Program-made: the position numbers and the translations under genes
In this document: positions 36,096-45,311 of the stretch, piece after piece
Layout of the letters: every line of letters begins with the position of its first letter
Numbering within the stretch: the stretch's first letter is position 1
The notes under the pieces: model-generated
The model's database searches: none
Told to the model about the DNA's origin: nothing
The model's input: the letters and a program-made list of their open reading frames with translations, nothing else
Origin: Dehalococcoidia bacterium
GTDB taxonomy: Bacteria; Chloroflexota; Dehalococcoidia; SpSt-223
Direction of reading: 5' to 3'
Assembly (NCBI GenBank): GCA_025054935.1
Contig: JANWZD010000003.1
Coordinates: 248,001-312,000, forward strand
DNA: 64,000 nt

Positions 36096-37096
36096 GCAGC
36101 AGTCTCGCCGCCCTTGTTCCCCGTCTCGCAGGCCGCCGCATCCTGGTGATCGGCGATGTCTGTCTTGATGAATATCTCATCGGCCGGCCCGAGCGGTTAT
36201 CGCGCGAGGCGCCCGTGCCCGTTCTCGACTTCACGCGCCGCCTCGCCATCCCAGGAGCAGCTGCTAACCCTGCGCGCAACGTTGTCGCCTTAGGCAGCGC
36301 TGCCGCCCTTGTCGGCGTGATCGGCGACGATGCTGCCGGGCAGGAGCTGCGCGCGCTCCTGCGCGAGGCAGGGATTGACGTTGCCGGCCTCGTCGTTGAC
36401 CCCGCGCGGCCGACGACGCTCAAGACCCGTGTCCTGGCGGATGTCGACCTCCGCTTTCCGCAGCAGGTCGTGCGCTTGGACCGGAGCGTCCGTTCCCCGC
36501 TGGGCGGTCCAATCCGGCAGCTGGTTACCGAGGCGATCGAGCGCGCTGCTCGCGCCGCCGACGTGATCCTCGTTTCAGACTACCGCGCCGGCGTGCTGGA
36601 CGACAGGATGATCGAGACCATCCGCCGCGTCGCGGCTCAAACTTGCCGTCCCACGGTGGTCGACTCGCAGGGCGACCTTTGGCGGTTTCGCGAGTTTACG
36701 CTCGTCCGCTCGAACACGCCAGATGCTGAAGCGACCCTCCGGCGCCCGCTTCGCGACGAAGCCGATTTGCGCGCCGCAACCGCCGAACTGCGCGAGGGCC
36801 TTGGGGCGGAAAGCGTGGTCATTACTCGCGGCGCGGCGGGCATCGTCTTTCGGGATGCGCGCGGCTTTGCCGCCTTGCCGGCCTCGAACCGGAGCGAGGT
36901 GTACGATGCGGTAGGGGCGGGCGACACGGTGATCGCCGTCCTCGCCCTCGGCGTGGCGGCGGGACTGCCGCTGCGCGACAGCGTCCAGCTGGCGACTGCC
37001 GCTGCCGGGATCGTCGTTCGCCGGTTCGGCAACGCCGTCGTCTCGCCGGAGGAGCTTGCCGACGCGGTCGCGCACGCGCCTTATTCGGCGACGTGA
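36092..37096 (+). CDS. PfkB-family kinase, HldE/RfaE N-terminal-like (heptose 7-phosphate kinase)
   Basis: 334 residues, equal to the kinase half of HldE. Matches include ILVIGDVCLDEYLIG, SREAPVPVLDF, the substrate loop with PGAAANPARN (PGGAANVAMN in HldE), and the catalytic DAVGAGDTVIAVLALGVA. The nucleotidyltransferase half is absent. It would phosphorylate C1 of D-glycero-D-manno-heptose 7-phosphate, between the GmhA and GmhB steps. It is the last gene of the GT9 operon and overlaps the convergent GlcG-like gene by 16 bp. Confidence 0.85.
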   Translation: MSSSLAALVPRLAGRRILVIGDVCLDEYLIGRPERLSREAPVPVLDFTRRLAIPGAAANPARNVVALGSAAALVGVIGDDAAGQELRALLREAGIDVAGLVVDPARPTTLKTRVLADVDLRFPQQVVRLDRSVRSPLGGPIRQLVTEAIERAARAADVILVSDYRAGVLDDRMIETIRRVAAQTCRPTVVDSQGDLWRFREFTLVRSNTPDAEATLRRPLRDEADLRAATAELREGLGAESVVITRGAAGIVFRDARGFAALPASNRSEVYDAVGAGDTVIAVLALGVAAGLPLRDSVQLATAAAGIVVRRFGNAVVSPEELADAVAHAPYSAT

Positions 37097-37500
37097 AGAC
37101 CGATCGCGGCAAGGCCGGCGAGGGCGCAGGCGCGATCTTGCGCCCCGCTGCCGCCGCTCACTCCGATTGCGCCTTCGAGCCGGCCATTGAGCACGATGGG
37201 GATCCCGGCATCGCCGGCAAGCGGCGGCTGCCCGCCGGCGACGGTGATGGCATTGAACCAGCGGTCTTGCACGAACGGTTTCAGCCGCGCTCCTTCGATC
37301 CCGAACGCCGCTGCGGTCTCCGCCATCGCTTGGGCGATGGTCGCGGTCGCCCAGCCGGCGCCGTCCATCCGGCCGAAGGCGATGAGATGCCCGCCGGCGT
37401 CGACGACGGCGATCGCCATCGGCACGCCGATAGCGCGGGCCTTGGCAGCGGCTGCGGCCACAATGTGCTGTGCTTGCTCGAAGGTCAGTCCACGCTCCAT
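37081..37500 (-). CDS. GlcG/HbpS-family protein
   Basis: 139 residues. The family pattern is clear: an N-terminal helix (LTFEQAQHIVAAAAAKA), then AIAVVDAGGHLIAFGRMDGA and a C-terminal GAIGVSGGSGAQD. Members include the haem-binding HbpS and the uncharacterised GlcG; some bind corrinoids or haem. The ATG at 37500 lies seven bases after the CoA-transferase stop with GAGGAA between, so the two are co-transcribed. The 3' end overlaps the HldE-like gene. Confidence 0.88.
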   Translation of the reverse strand: MERGLTFEQAQHIVAAAAAKARAIGVPMAIAVVDAGGHLIAFGRMDGAGWATATIAQAMAETAAAFGIEGARLKPFVQDRWFNAITVAGGQPPLAGDAGIPIVLNGRLEGAIGVSGGSGAQDRACALAGLAAIGLHVAE

Positions 37501-37507
37501 CGGTTCC

Positions 37508-39817
37508 TCACACAAAAACTCCTGCTGCAACGAGTCGTTCCCACTCCTCGTCGGAAAGGGCGAGCAGGGTTCGGATCACCTCTTCCGTGTGCTGGCCGAG
37601 CAGAGGTGCCGGCCTCAACTCCGCCGGCGTGCGCGCAAGACGAAAGGCCGGGGGGTCGTATGGCGTTTCTCCCGCCGCGGGATGATCCAGCAGCGTGCCG
37701 AAGCCCCAGGCGCGAAGCTGGGGGTCGTCCGCGGCGCTGACGACATCGCGAACCGGGGCAGCGGGAACGCCGGCTTCTTGGAGGGCCGCTGCGGCGGCGT
37801 CGGCATCGTGGGAACGACACCACTGCGCAAGCCAGTCGTCGATCGCGAGCCGCGCCTCCCGCCGCACCGCGAGCGGAGCGCGCGCTGGAACAGGCGGGCT
37901 GCCGATGAAGGCGGCAAGGCGCGTCCAGTCGTCCTCTTCAAGGCAGGCGATGGCAATCCAGCAGTCTTCGTCCCGGCAGCGATAGACCCCGTGAGGAACG
38001 GCAAGGTCGACCCCTCCTCCAAGCAAACGGTTGCCTGCGCGCTCCACGGCTCCGGCGCATTGGACGGCGATGAGCGGTTCGCGAAACAACGTCAGCGTCG
38101 CTTCGAGCTGTGAGGCATCAAGAGCGTAGCCTCTGCCTGCGCGCCGCTGTTGGAGGAGCGCCGCGAGGAGGGTCGGCAGGACAGCGAAGGGAGCGATCCA
38201 GTCCGTGAACGGCACGCCGGTCGCGACTGGGTCGCGATCGGGCCAGCCGGTCACAGCCGGGTAGCCGGCAGCAGCCTGCAGCACGGTGCCGAAACCGAGC
38301 GCATCGCGGTGAGGACCGGTTGCGCCGAGCATGGAAAGACTGAGGACAATCAGGTCAGGGTGGTCTCGGCGCAAGGCGGCGTGATCGAGCCCCCAGCGCG
38401 GCATCACGCGGGGAGTAAAGCTGTCGACCACGATATCGCACCGGGCGGCAAGCTGACGCGCAATGGCGCGCCCTTCCGCGGTCGCGAGGTTGAGGGCGAT
38501 GCTGCGCTTGCTGGCGTTGAGGGGGAAGAAATAGCCGCTGGTCTCGAGGTTCGGCTCGCCGCGAACGTAGGGCGGCGACAGGCGGAGCACGTCTGGCCGC
38601 AGCGCCGACTCGACGCGGATCACCTCCGCGCCGTGCGCTGCCAGCTGGAAGGTCAGCAGCGGCCCCGCGCCGACCCACGAGAAATCGAGCACGCGCACGC
38701 CCGCCAGCGCGCCCGTGCTCGCGGAGGAGTCCGCTCTCTGCGGCGCAGCAGCGGCGCCCGCCGAGACAATCGTCACCGGCGTGCCGGGAACGAGACATGT
38801 CTGACCGCTCGGCGTTGCGGCAGCGGCGAAGAAGCGGCGCGCTTGGAGATGCGGGTCGGCGAGCAAGTCGGCCGGCGTGTTGACGGGGAAGAGGATAATG
38901 CGCCGGCGTTGGCCTTCTTCGTACAGCTCGCGCCGTGTCTTGCGCAAGAGAAACGGCGCGATCAGGTCGTCCACTTGGTCGATGGTCGCCTGATCAACTC
39001 CTCCCGGGACGACGCTGGCGCGATGCGCCGCTTCCGTCAGAAGCGGGTCCCGCAGGCGCGGGTCATCCATCCCTTCTTCGGTGGCCCAGGCTACGAACGC
39101 CGGCCACTCCCGGCCGAGCACGCCTTGCACCGCAACGTAGCCGTCGGCACAGGGAAAGATCAGCCGGCGGCGGGCCGCGCCGAACGGGCGATAGCATCCG
39201 GCGCGGCTGGTCCGCTGGCCCTCCAGACGCCACATCGGCCGAGTGGGATGGGTGGCCCAAGCCGCGGCTGCCTGCTGCGAAACATCGACGCGCTGACCGC
39301 GTCCGGAGCGGTCGCGCTCGATGAGCGCGATCAGGGCGGCAGTTGCGGCCTGGGCGCCGGCGACGCTTTCGATCGGATGGCCGCCAATCATCACGGGAGG
39401 ACGGTCTGGGTCGCCGACAAGGGCGAGCAGCCCACTCGCGGCTTGCACAATCAGCTCGCTGCCGCGCCAGTGCGCGCAGGGACCGCTCGGCCCGAACGGC
39501 GAGATCCGCACCACGATCACCGGGTCTGGCGCGGGAGGCGGCTCATTGGTGACGATCAGGATATCGAGAGCGGAGAGGTCGAGGTCGGCAAGTGCCCCGC
39601 GCACGATCTCCATCCCGCGGGTCAGCTCCCACCAGACGGCACCGACCCCGCCGGTGAGGGGCGGCTGAGCGCGCAGCGGATGGCCTGCCGGCGGTTCGAC
39701 GACAACGCAAGCCGCTCCGAGGTCGGCGAGCAGCCGCGCCGCCACGAGTGCCGGCCGATCACCCGCCGCAGCGACGCGCAGCCCGGCGAGCAGAGGAGGA
39801 AGGGGATCGCCGTCCAT
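37508..39817 (-). CDS. duplicated class III (CaiB/BaiF) CoA-transferase
   Basis: 769 residues, about twice the ~400 of a normal family III enzyme. The first half runs to ~365, with a possible catalytic aspartate at D178 in GRGQRVDVSQ. The second half starts at ~371 (LAGVRVLDFSWVGAGPL), continues with HGAEVIRVE and NASKRSIALNL, and has its own YALDASQLEA. This enzyme class normally swaps CoA between carboxylic acids as an interlocked dimer, so the fusion may form the dimer within one chain. The substrate is unknown. A weak TAGACT box lies nine bases before the ATG. Confidence 0.9.
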   Translation of the reverse strand: MDGDPLPPLLAGLRVAAAGDRPALVAARLLADLGAACVVVEPPAGHPLRAQPPLTGGVGAVWWELTRGMEIVRGALADLDLSALDILIVTNEPPPAPDPVIVVRISPFGPSGPCAHWRGSELIVQAASGLLALVGDPDRPPVMIGGHPIESVAGAQAATAALIALIERDRSGRGQRVDVSQQAAAAWATHPTRPMWRLEGQRTSRAGCYRPFGAARRRLIFPCADGYVAVQGVLGREWPAFVAWATEEGMDDPRLRDPLLTEAAHRASVVPGGVDQATIDQVDDLIAPFLLRKTRRELYEEGQRRRIILFPVNTPADLLADPHLQARRFFAAAATPSGQTCLVPGTPVTIVSAGAAAAPQRADSSASTGALAGVRVLDFSWVGAGPLLTFQLAAHGAEVIRVESALRPDVLRLSPPYVRGEPNLETSGYFFPLNASKRSIALNLATAEGRAIARQLAARCDIVVDSFTPRVMPRWGLDHAALRRDHPDLIVLSLSMLGATGPHRDALGFGTVLQAAAGYPAVTGWPDRDPVATGVPFTDWIAPFAVLPTLLAALLQQRRAGRGYALDASQLEATLTLFREPLIAVQCAGAVERAGNRLLGGGVDLAVPHGVYRCRDEDCWIAIACLEEDDWTRLAAFIGSPPVPARAPLAVRREARLAIDDWLAQWCRSHDADAAAAALQEAGVPAAPVRDVVSAADDPQLRAWGFGTLLDHPAAGETPYDPPAFRLARTPAELRPAPLLGQHTEEVIRTLLALSDEEWERLVAAGVFV

Positions 39818-39896
39818 CGTCTCATCAGTCTACGCAAAACGGGCGGCGCATCGCGGGAGGAGGAAGGAGCCGAGGAGCATCCGCGCCGCGAGCGGC

Positions 39897-39902
39897 TATA
39901 CT
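39897..39902 (+). promoter_or_regulatory. -10 box of the reductase-like/hydrolase/FabZ-like operon
   Basis: TATACT, with transcription likely starting ~16 nt before the ATG and a GGGGAG ribosome binding site between. The -35 is not clear. Confidence 0.45.
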
Positions 39903-39924
39903 GGCGTGACAGTTGGGGAGACGG

Positions 39925-41172
39925 ATGACGATCGAACTGCCGCCCTACCTGCCGCCCCCGCACGTGACGCCTTACCTTGAGCGGATGAAGCCGATTGCCG
40001 AGGAGGTAGTGGCTGAGGGTGAGCTGCTGCACGAAGAGGACGGGATCGACCTGCGGCCTCAGTCGCTCGGCTACAACACCGGTCTGGCGCTCGGCTTCAA
40101 GCTCCCCTATCGAACGCCGAAGCTTGAGCGCTTTGTGCCGGGAAGCTCCTCCATCTTCGGGCGAGTGCACGCGCAGACCTTCACTGCCCAAGCTGCCGAC
40201 GGCTACGACATTCCGAACTTGTTCCTCGAATGGGCGGAACTCGACGAGACGCTTTCGGGGGTCATCGACTTGTTTCCGCTCTTCGACCTCGCCCTCGACG
40301 AGGAGTACCGGAAACGGGTCTACGATCCGCTCGAACCAGTGTGGGAGCAGTTCCGCCGCTTCGCCGGCGCCGGCTACCACCAAAACATGTTTCGGTTTGT
40401 CCGTGCCTTCGCCTCTCCGGTCTATATCGGCTATCACCTGCCGAAGACGCCTCAAAACGTTGAGCGCTGTCTCGCGGTCCACGAGACGTACTTTCGGCAT
40501 TGGGCGCAGCTGGTTCGCGACGCCCAGCCCCTTGCCGACCCCGAGCGCGCCGCCTCTGCCTGCCGACGCAAACGAGCGATGATCGGCGCGATGCTCAGCC
40601 AAGCGACCGATATCAACGACCTGATCCCCCAATTGATCGGGTGGGAACGCGCGCGCATCATGGGGCCGGTCACCGCAAAGGGTGTTCCGCCGGCAGAGCG
40701 GGGAACAACCGGCCTAAACCGGTTCGTTGCGCCGGCGCCGGTGGTGGTTCCCGATGAGCGGAGTGAAGCGGCAGAGCGCTTCGCGGCCGCGCTGCAGCTC
40801 GGCGTGGAAGAAACGGCTCCTTTCATTCCGCCGGAGTGGAACGAGGTGGTCGCGGTGGTGCTGCCGGAAGGGGGAACGGTGTCGATCCGGTTTCAGAACG
40901 GGCGTATGACGGCGCGCTGCGGCAGCGAGGGCGACCCGGATCACGTCTTGCGCCAGTCGCTCGCTGACTTTGCCGATGCCGTGGCGGACCGAATCCCGTT
41001 TCCGACGCTGTGGACGCGCCTGTCCGAGCCGGCAAACCGCGACTATGTTCTGAAAGGCAACGGCCTGAAGTTGGTCTATCTTTATCAAGCCGTGCGCCAG
41101 GCGTACCGTGACCGGCCGCGCCGGCGACCCGAGATCGCAGCGCTGCTCGGCGTGACGCCTGCAGGCGGATGA
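39925..41172 (+). CDS. protein resembling red chlorophyll catabolite reductase / bilin reductases, with extra C-terminal domain
   Basis: 415 residues. Residues ~95-175 align by eye with plant red chlorophyll catabolite reductase: a strand with FLEW, then VIDLFPLFDLALDEEY (plant: VLDLPPRKDLVLHPDY), a PLEPVWEQF helix, and FRFVRAFASPVYI (plant: LYIRSVLSPTAI). The glutamate in FLEW (E102) sits where the plant enzyme has its essential Glu. The C-terminal ~170 residues (VSIRFQNGRMTARC, DHVLRQSLADFADAV) look like an SCP2-type lipid-binding domain. A ferredoxin-dependent reductase role is inference only. First gene of a three-gene unit. Confidence 0.6.
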   Translation: MTIELPPYLPPPHVTPYLERMKPIAEEVVAEGELLHEEDGIDLRPQSLGYNTGLALGFKLPYRTPKLERFVPGSSSIFGRVHAQTFTAQAADGYDIPNLFLEWAELDETLSGVIDLFPLFDLALDEEYRKRVYDPLEPVWEQFRRFAGAGYHQNMFRFVRAFASPVYIGYHLPKTPQNVERCLAVHETYFRHWAQLVRDAQPLADPERAASACRRKRAMIGAMLSQATDINDLIPQLIGWERARIMGPVTAKGVPPAERGTTGLNRFVAPAPVVVPDERSEAAERFAAALQLGVEETAPFIPPEWNEVVAVVLPEGGTVSIRFQNGRMTARCGSEGDPDHVLRQSLADFADAVADRIPFPTLWTRLSEPANRDYVLKGNGLKLVYLYQAVRQAYRDRPRRRPEIAALLGVTPAGG

Positions 41173-41180
41173 GGAAGGCG

Positions 41181-42035
41181 ATGAAGCTCGAAGTAGTCAG
41201 CATAGTCACCCGCGACCAAGTTCAGATTTTTGGCGGGTTTTGGGAGCCGCGCGCGCCGGCGCCGGTGTCGCGGGCGGTCGAAGCGTGGCTGCTGCTGCCG
41301 GGGGCGAGCGGCGCGTTTTACAGCCAAGTGCAGGGGCCGTTCGCCTCGGCGCTCGCCGATGCGGGCTATCCTGTGCTCACGCTCTCGACGCGCGGCCACG
41401 ACCTCGCCTGGCTGAACCGGCTGAACGGCAAGGTCTATGGGCTTGCCGCCGAGATCATCGCCGAGGCAGGCGAGGACATCGTCGCCGCCCTCGACGAGCT
41501 GGAGCGGCGCGGGTACCGGCGGATTGGGCTGCTCGGCCACAGCATGGGAGCGATCAAGGGCAGCTACTTTCTCGCTCACGGAGGCGACCCGCGCATCTGT
41601 CTCTTTGTCCAGACCTCGGGCGGTCGGATAGGCCGCTCGCGGTGGGAGGGGGCGCCCAACCGCGACAAAATTGCGCAAGAACTGGAGCGGGCTGAGCGGC
41701 TCGTTGCGGAAGGGCGCGGCGACGAGCTGATGCTGTTTGAAGCGTCGCTCCAAGGCCGCTCCTACTTTACGCCGAACGCCTTTCTTGACCGCCATCGCGA
41801 TGACCGCTACGACACGCTCGCCCTGGCCGCCGGCTTGACCGTGCCCACAATCTTTCTCGGGGGAAGCAACGAGCCAGAGATGATCCCGCCGGGGCTGCTT
41901 GAGCAGTTTCAAGCGGCCGCCACACGAGCGAAGCCGTCCGCGATTGCGACCATCGAGGGCGCCGACCACTTCTATACTGGGAAGGCGAAAGAAGCGATCG
42001 ACGCCGTCCTTGCCTTTCTGCGGCAGATGGAGTAA
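41181..42035 (+). CDS. alpha/beta-fold hydrolase (esterase-like)
   Basis: 284 residues. The nucleophile elbow LLGHSMGAIKG is clear, TLSTRGHDLAW follows the oxyanion region, and EGADHFYTGK holds the catalytic histidine. Asp may be in GGSNEPE. The ATG at 41181 has an excellent GAGGAAGG five bases upstream. An ATG at 41169 overlapping the previous stop is possible but less likely. Closest in style to DUF1749/peptidase-S9-like hydrolases. It is part of the unit with the reductase-like and FabZ-like genes. Confidence 0.85.
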   Translation: MKLEVVSIVTRDQVQIFGGFWEPRAPAPVSRAVEAWLLLPGASGAFYSQVQGPFASALADAGYPVLTLSTRGHDLAWLNRLNGKVYGLAAEIIAEAGEDIVAALDELERRGYRRIGLLGHSMGAIKGSYFLAHGGDPRICLFVQTSGGRIGRSRWEGAPNRDKIAQELERAERLVAEGRGDELMLFEASLQGRSYFTPNAFLDRHRDDRYDTLALAAGLTVPTIFLGGSNEPEMIPPGLLEQFQAAATRAKPSAIATIEGADHFYTGKAKEAIDAVLAFLRQME

Positions 42036-42039
42036 GCCG

Positions 42040-42528
42040 ATGCCTGCGCTGAGCCGCGCCGAGATCGAGCGTCTCCTTCCGCACCGCGAGCCATTCCTGT
42101 TTCTGGACCGGATTGTCGAGTGTGAATTTGGCGAGCGCGCCGTCGGCGAGATCGATGATGTCGGGCAGTATCATGAGCACGTCCTGCGCGGCCATTTCCC
42201 CGCGTTTCCGGTGCTGCCGGGGGCGATCATTGTCGAAGCGCTTGCGGAAGTCGGGGCGGTGGCGGCGCTCGGCCTTCCAGAAAATGCCGGCAAGATCGCA
42301 ATGCTGACCGGCCTCGATGGCTGGAAGTTCCGCCGTCCTGTCCGGCCCGGCGATAAGCTCCGCCTCGAGACGACGCTCATTCGCTCTCGCGGGCGGTTCG
42401 GCAGAGGCAAGGGGGTCGCCACGGTCGACGGCATGCTGGTCGCCGAGGGAGAGCTGAGCTTCGCGATCGTCGACCCGCCGGCAGAACTGGCTCGTTCAGA
42501 AGGCAGCGCCGAGCGCGAACTGGCATAA
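42040..42528 (+). CDS. FabZ/FabA-type hotdog dehydratase
   Basis: 162 residues. LLPHREPFLFLDRI and GHFPAFPVLPGAIIVEALAEVGA reproduce the FabZ active-site histidine and helix glutamate. KFRRPVRPGDKL is the second conserved block. FabZ dehydrates 3-hydroxyacyl-ACP in fatty acid synthesis. No other fab genes are nearby, so it may be the housekeeping FabZ or a specialised paralogue. It starts 4 bp after the hydrolase stop. The FabZ-typical FPG is FPA here. Confidence 0.88.
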   Translation: MPALSRAEIERLLPHREPFLFLDRIVECEFGERAVGEIDDVGQYHEHVLRGHFPAFPVLPGAIIVEALAEVGAVAALGLPENAGKIAMLTGLDGWKFRRPVRPGDKLRLETTLIRSRGRFGRGKGVATVDGMLVAEGELSFAIVDPPAELARSEGSAERELA

Positions 42529-42577
42529 TCGCGGCGGCAGCCACGCGCCGTACTGAGACGACAAAGGAATTCTGGCG

Positions 42578-44413
42578 ATGAGCCACGATCTCTGGCGTGA
42601 ACTGGCCCGCCAGCTCCGGGTGGACAGTATTCGCTGTTCGACTGCGGCTGGCTCGGGCCACCCAACGTCTGCGCTTTCGGCCGCCGATTTGATGGCGGTT
42701 CTCCTCAGCAGCTATTTGCGCTATGACTGGCGCCGTCCGGACAGCCTCGATAACGACCAGCTGATCTTCTCGAAGGGGCATGCCTCGCCGCTGCTCTACA
42801 GCATGCTTCGCGCTGTCGGAGTGATCTCCGACGAGGAGTTCCTCACCTATCGGCGCCTCGGCAGCCGCCTTCAAGGGCATCCGGCGCCGGTGCTGCCGTG
42901 GGTCAAAGTGGCGACCGGCTCGCTGGGCCAAGGGATCGGCGCTGCCGTCGGGATGGCGCTCTCTGCCAAGCGCTTAGAGGGTCGTCCGATCCGCGTCTGG
43001 TGTCTTCTCGGCGACAGCGAGATGACCGAAGGGTCGGTGTGGGAGTCGTTCGACCAAGCGTGGGGCGAGCGGTTGACGAACCTGATCGCGATTGTCGATG
43101 TCAACCGTCTCGGCCAAACGGGAGAGACTGCCCTTGGGTGGCGAACCGAAGTCTATGCGGAGCGGGCACGCGCCTTCGGCTGGCGCGCTCTCGAGATCGA
43201 CGGGCATGACTTTGCCCAGATCGATGCCGCCTATCGCGAGGCGACCGACGGCCGCGCTCCGACGCTGATCGTCGCGAAGACCGTCAAAGGGAAGGGGGTG
43301 TCGTTTCTCGAGGATAAGAATGGCTGGCACGGTAAAGCGCTGAACGAGGAAGAAGCGCGCCGCGCCTACGCTGAGCTTGGCGGCGAGCGTCCTCCCGTAG
43401 TGTTCACCCCCCCGCGGCCGTTGGCGGCCGAGCCGAGAGCGCTGCCCCGCCGCACGCCCCTCGCGATGCCCACCTTCAGCGAGCCGATCTCTACCCGCGA
43501 AGCATACGGACGCGCGCTCGCCGCCCTCGGCACAGTCAACGAGCGCGTCGTGGTGCTCGACGCCGAGGTCGGCAATTCGACCTACAGCGAAATTGCCGAG
43601 CAGGTCATCCCGGAGCGGTTTGTCCAGACCTACATCCGCGAGCAGGCGATGGTCGCGACCGCTGTCGGCCTGCAGGCGCGGGGGTGGGTGCCGTTCGCGG
43701 CGACGTTCGGCGCCTTCGTCACTCGCGCCTACGACTTCATTCGGATGGCGGCGATCTCGCGCGCCAACTTGAAGATCTGCGGCTCCCATGCTGGGGTCTC
43801 GATCGGCGAGGACGGCCCCTCCCAGATGGCCTTAGAGGACCTCGCCATGATGCGTGCGGTTGCCGGCAGCGTCGTGCTCTATCCGGCCGACGGAACGCAG
43901 TCCGCGCGCCTCGTTGAAGCGGCCGCCGCGCACGAGGGCATCACCTACCTCCGTACCACGCGCGAAAAGACGCCGAAGCTGTATGACGACGGCGCCTTTC
44001 CCATCGGCGGCTCGCGGACGCTTCGCTCCTCGCCGGCGGACCGGGTGACCGTCGTGGCGGCGGGGGTGACGGTCTTTGAAGCGCTGAAAGCGCACGAGAT
44101 GCTTGCCACCGAGGGGATTGCCATTCGCGTTGTCGATGCCTACTCGGTCAAGCCGATCGACATCGACATGCTGACCCGGGCGGCGAAGGAGACGATCGCG
44201 ATTGTGGTCGTCGAGGATCATCATCCCGAAGGGGGGCTCGGCAGCGCGGTGCTGGATGCCTTCGCCGACGCCGGGATGCGGCCGCCGCCCGTCGTCAAGC
44301 TGGCAGTCCGCGAACTTCCGGGCTCCGGAACACCTGCCGAGCTCCGCGCGTTCGCCGGCATCGACGCCGATCACATCGCGCTCACTGTGCGCTCGCTCCT
44401 CAGGGGGGATTGA
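42578..44413 (+). CDS. tkt: transketolase
   Basis: 611 residues, in the size range of the shorter transketolases. The thiamine diphosphate motif is GDSEMTEGSVWE ... DVNRLGQTG. The catalytic Glu that activates the cofactor is in IREQAMVATAVGL, and SHAGVSIGEDGPSQMALED is the usual pyrimidine-domain signature. It moves two-carbon units between sugar phosphates and so interconverts pentoses, sedoheptulose 7-phosphate and glycolytic sugars. AAAGGA is nine bases before the ATG. It sits 50 bp after the FabZ-like gene, where a weak CATAAT box may give its own promoter. Confidence 0.95.
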   Translation: MSHDLWRELARQLRVDSIRCSTAAGSGHPTSALSAADLMAVLLSSYLRYDWRRPDSLDNDQLIFSKGHASPLLYSMLRAVGVISDEEFLTYRRLGSRLQGHPAPVLPWVKVATGSLGQGIGAAVGMALSAKRLEGRPIRVWCLLGDSEMTEGSVWESFDQAWGERLTNLIAIVDVNRLGQTGETALGWRTEVYAERARAFGWRALEIDGHDFAQIDAAYREATDGRAPTLIVAKTVKGKGVSFLEDKNGWHGKALNEEEARRAYAELGGERPPVVFTPPRPLAAEPRALPRRTPLAMPTFSEPISTREAYGRALAALGTVNERVVVLDAEVGNSTYSEIAEQVIPERFVQTYIREQAMVATAVGLQARGWVPFAATFGAFVTRAYDFIRMAAISRANLKICGSHAGVSIGEDGPSQMALEDLAMMRAVAGSVVLYPADGTQSARLVEAAAAHEGITYLRTTREKTPKLYDDGAFPIGGSRTLRSSPADRVTVVAAGVTVFEALKAHEMLATEGIAIRVVDAYSVKPIDIDMLTRAAKETIAIVVVEDHHPEGGLGSAVLDAFADAGMRPPPVVKLAVRELPGSGTPAELRAFAGIDADHIALTVRSLLRGD

Positions 44414-44465
44414 GCGGCAAGCGGAGACGGCCTGCCGCCGCTGGCGCGCCGTCGGGTCGGCGGCG

Positions 44466-45299
44466 TCACGCCGGCGGCTGGCGAGGGGGGAGAAGGCCGT
44501 CGAAGTAGTAGCGATGGAGCGCTGTCCACCGGCTGCTCCGGCGAAGCGCGGCGAGGAGTTCGTCGACCGCGCGGAGCAGGTCCGGCTGGTGGCGCGCCGC
44601 CCCGACGACGAGCGGATGCTCTTCGAGCAGGTCGGCCCCGATCGCGGTTGCGGGGTCCTCGAGGGCGAGGCGGACAAGCAGCGGGATCTCGCCCACCATC
44701 GCGCCGGCGCTCCCGCCGGCAAGTGCAGCGAGGCATTCGGTTCCGGTGTCGACCAGCACCGTTCGGGCCTCGGGGATGCGCGCGCGAAGGGCCTCTGCCG
44801 CTCCCGAACGTGCCACAGCGCAAACCGGCGTTCGGCTGAGTTCTTCTATGGGAACGGCGGCGCGTCCGCGGGGAACCAGATAGCCGATGCCGCTCACAAA
44901 GTACGGGCTCGAAACCGCAATCTCGCGGCTGAGATCGCGGGACAGCTGGGCGATGACAAGGTCGGCCGAGCCGTCCTGCAGGGGGGCGAGCGGCTGTGCC
45001 GCGGCGACGCGAACGAGTTCAAGTTTGGCGGGGTCCCCAAGCAGGGCGGCTGCGATCTCGCGGGCGAGCGCGACCTCAAAACCGTGCCAGCGGTTGGTTC
45101 TCGGCTCGAGGTACGCGAACCGCGGCAGGTCCTGCCGCAGCCCAACCCGCAGCACGCCGCGCTCGCGGATCGCGGAAATCGCCTCTCCCTGCTCGGACAC
45201 CGGCAGGGAGAGGCGGGGGGCGCAAATGGCACCGCTTGCGAGGGCTGCAATGAGCGCAGCGAACAGCGCACTGCGCCAGCGGCGGGGAGCGGTTCGCAC
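44466..45299 (-). CDS. extracellular solute-binding protein, family 3
   Basis: 277 residues. A Sec signal (ALFAALIAALASGAICA) is followed by the family-3 opening ISAIRERGVLRVGLRQDLPRFAYLE. Other family features are WHGFEVALAREIAAAL, DLVIAQLSRDLSREIAVSSPYF and a C-terminal helix pair. It would bind an amino acid or similar small molecule for an ABC transporter, but no permease or ATPase gene is adjacent. The GTG start lies six bases after a TACACT box, again a leaderless layout. Confidence 0.85.
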   Translation of the reverse strand: MRTAPRRWRSALFAALIAALASGAICAPRLSLPVSEQGEAISAIRERGVLRVGLRQDLPRFAYLEPRTNRWHGFEVALAREIAAALLGDPAKLELVRVAAAQPLAPLQDGSADLVIAQLSRDLSREIAVSSPYFVSGIGYLVPRGRAAVPIEELSRTPVCAVARSGAAEALRARIPEARTVLVDTGTECLAALAGGSAGAMVGEIPLLVRLALEDPATAIGADLLEEHPLVVGAARHQPDLLRAVDELLAALRRSSRWTALHRYYFDGLLPPRQPPA

Positions 45300-45305
45300 G
45301 CCGGA

Positions 45306-45311
45306 AGTGTA
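45306..45311 (-). promoter_or_regulatory. -10 box, leaderless-type promoter of the solute-binding protein gene
   Basis: TACACT on the minus strand, 6 nt before the GTG start. No Shine-Dalgarno. The -35 is weak. Confidence 0.45.

Noticed and set aside
38150-39928. 592-codon plus-strand open frame
   Set aside because: Antisense to the duplicated CoA-transferase; low-complexity acidic/basic translation.
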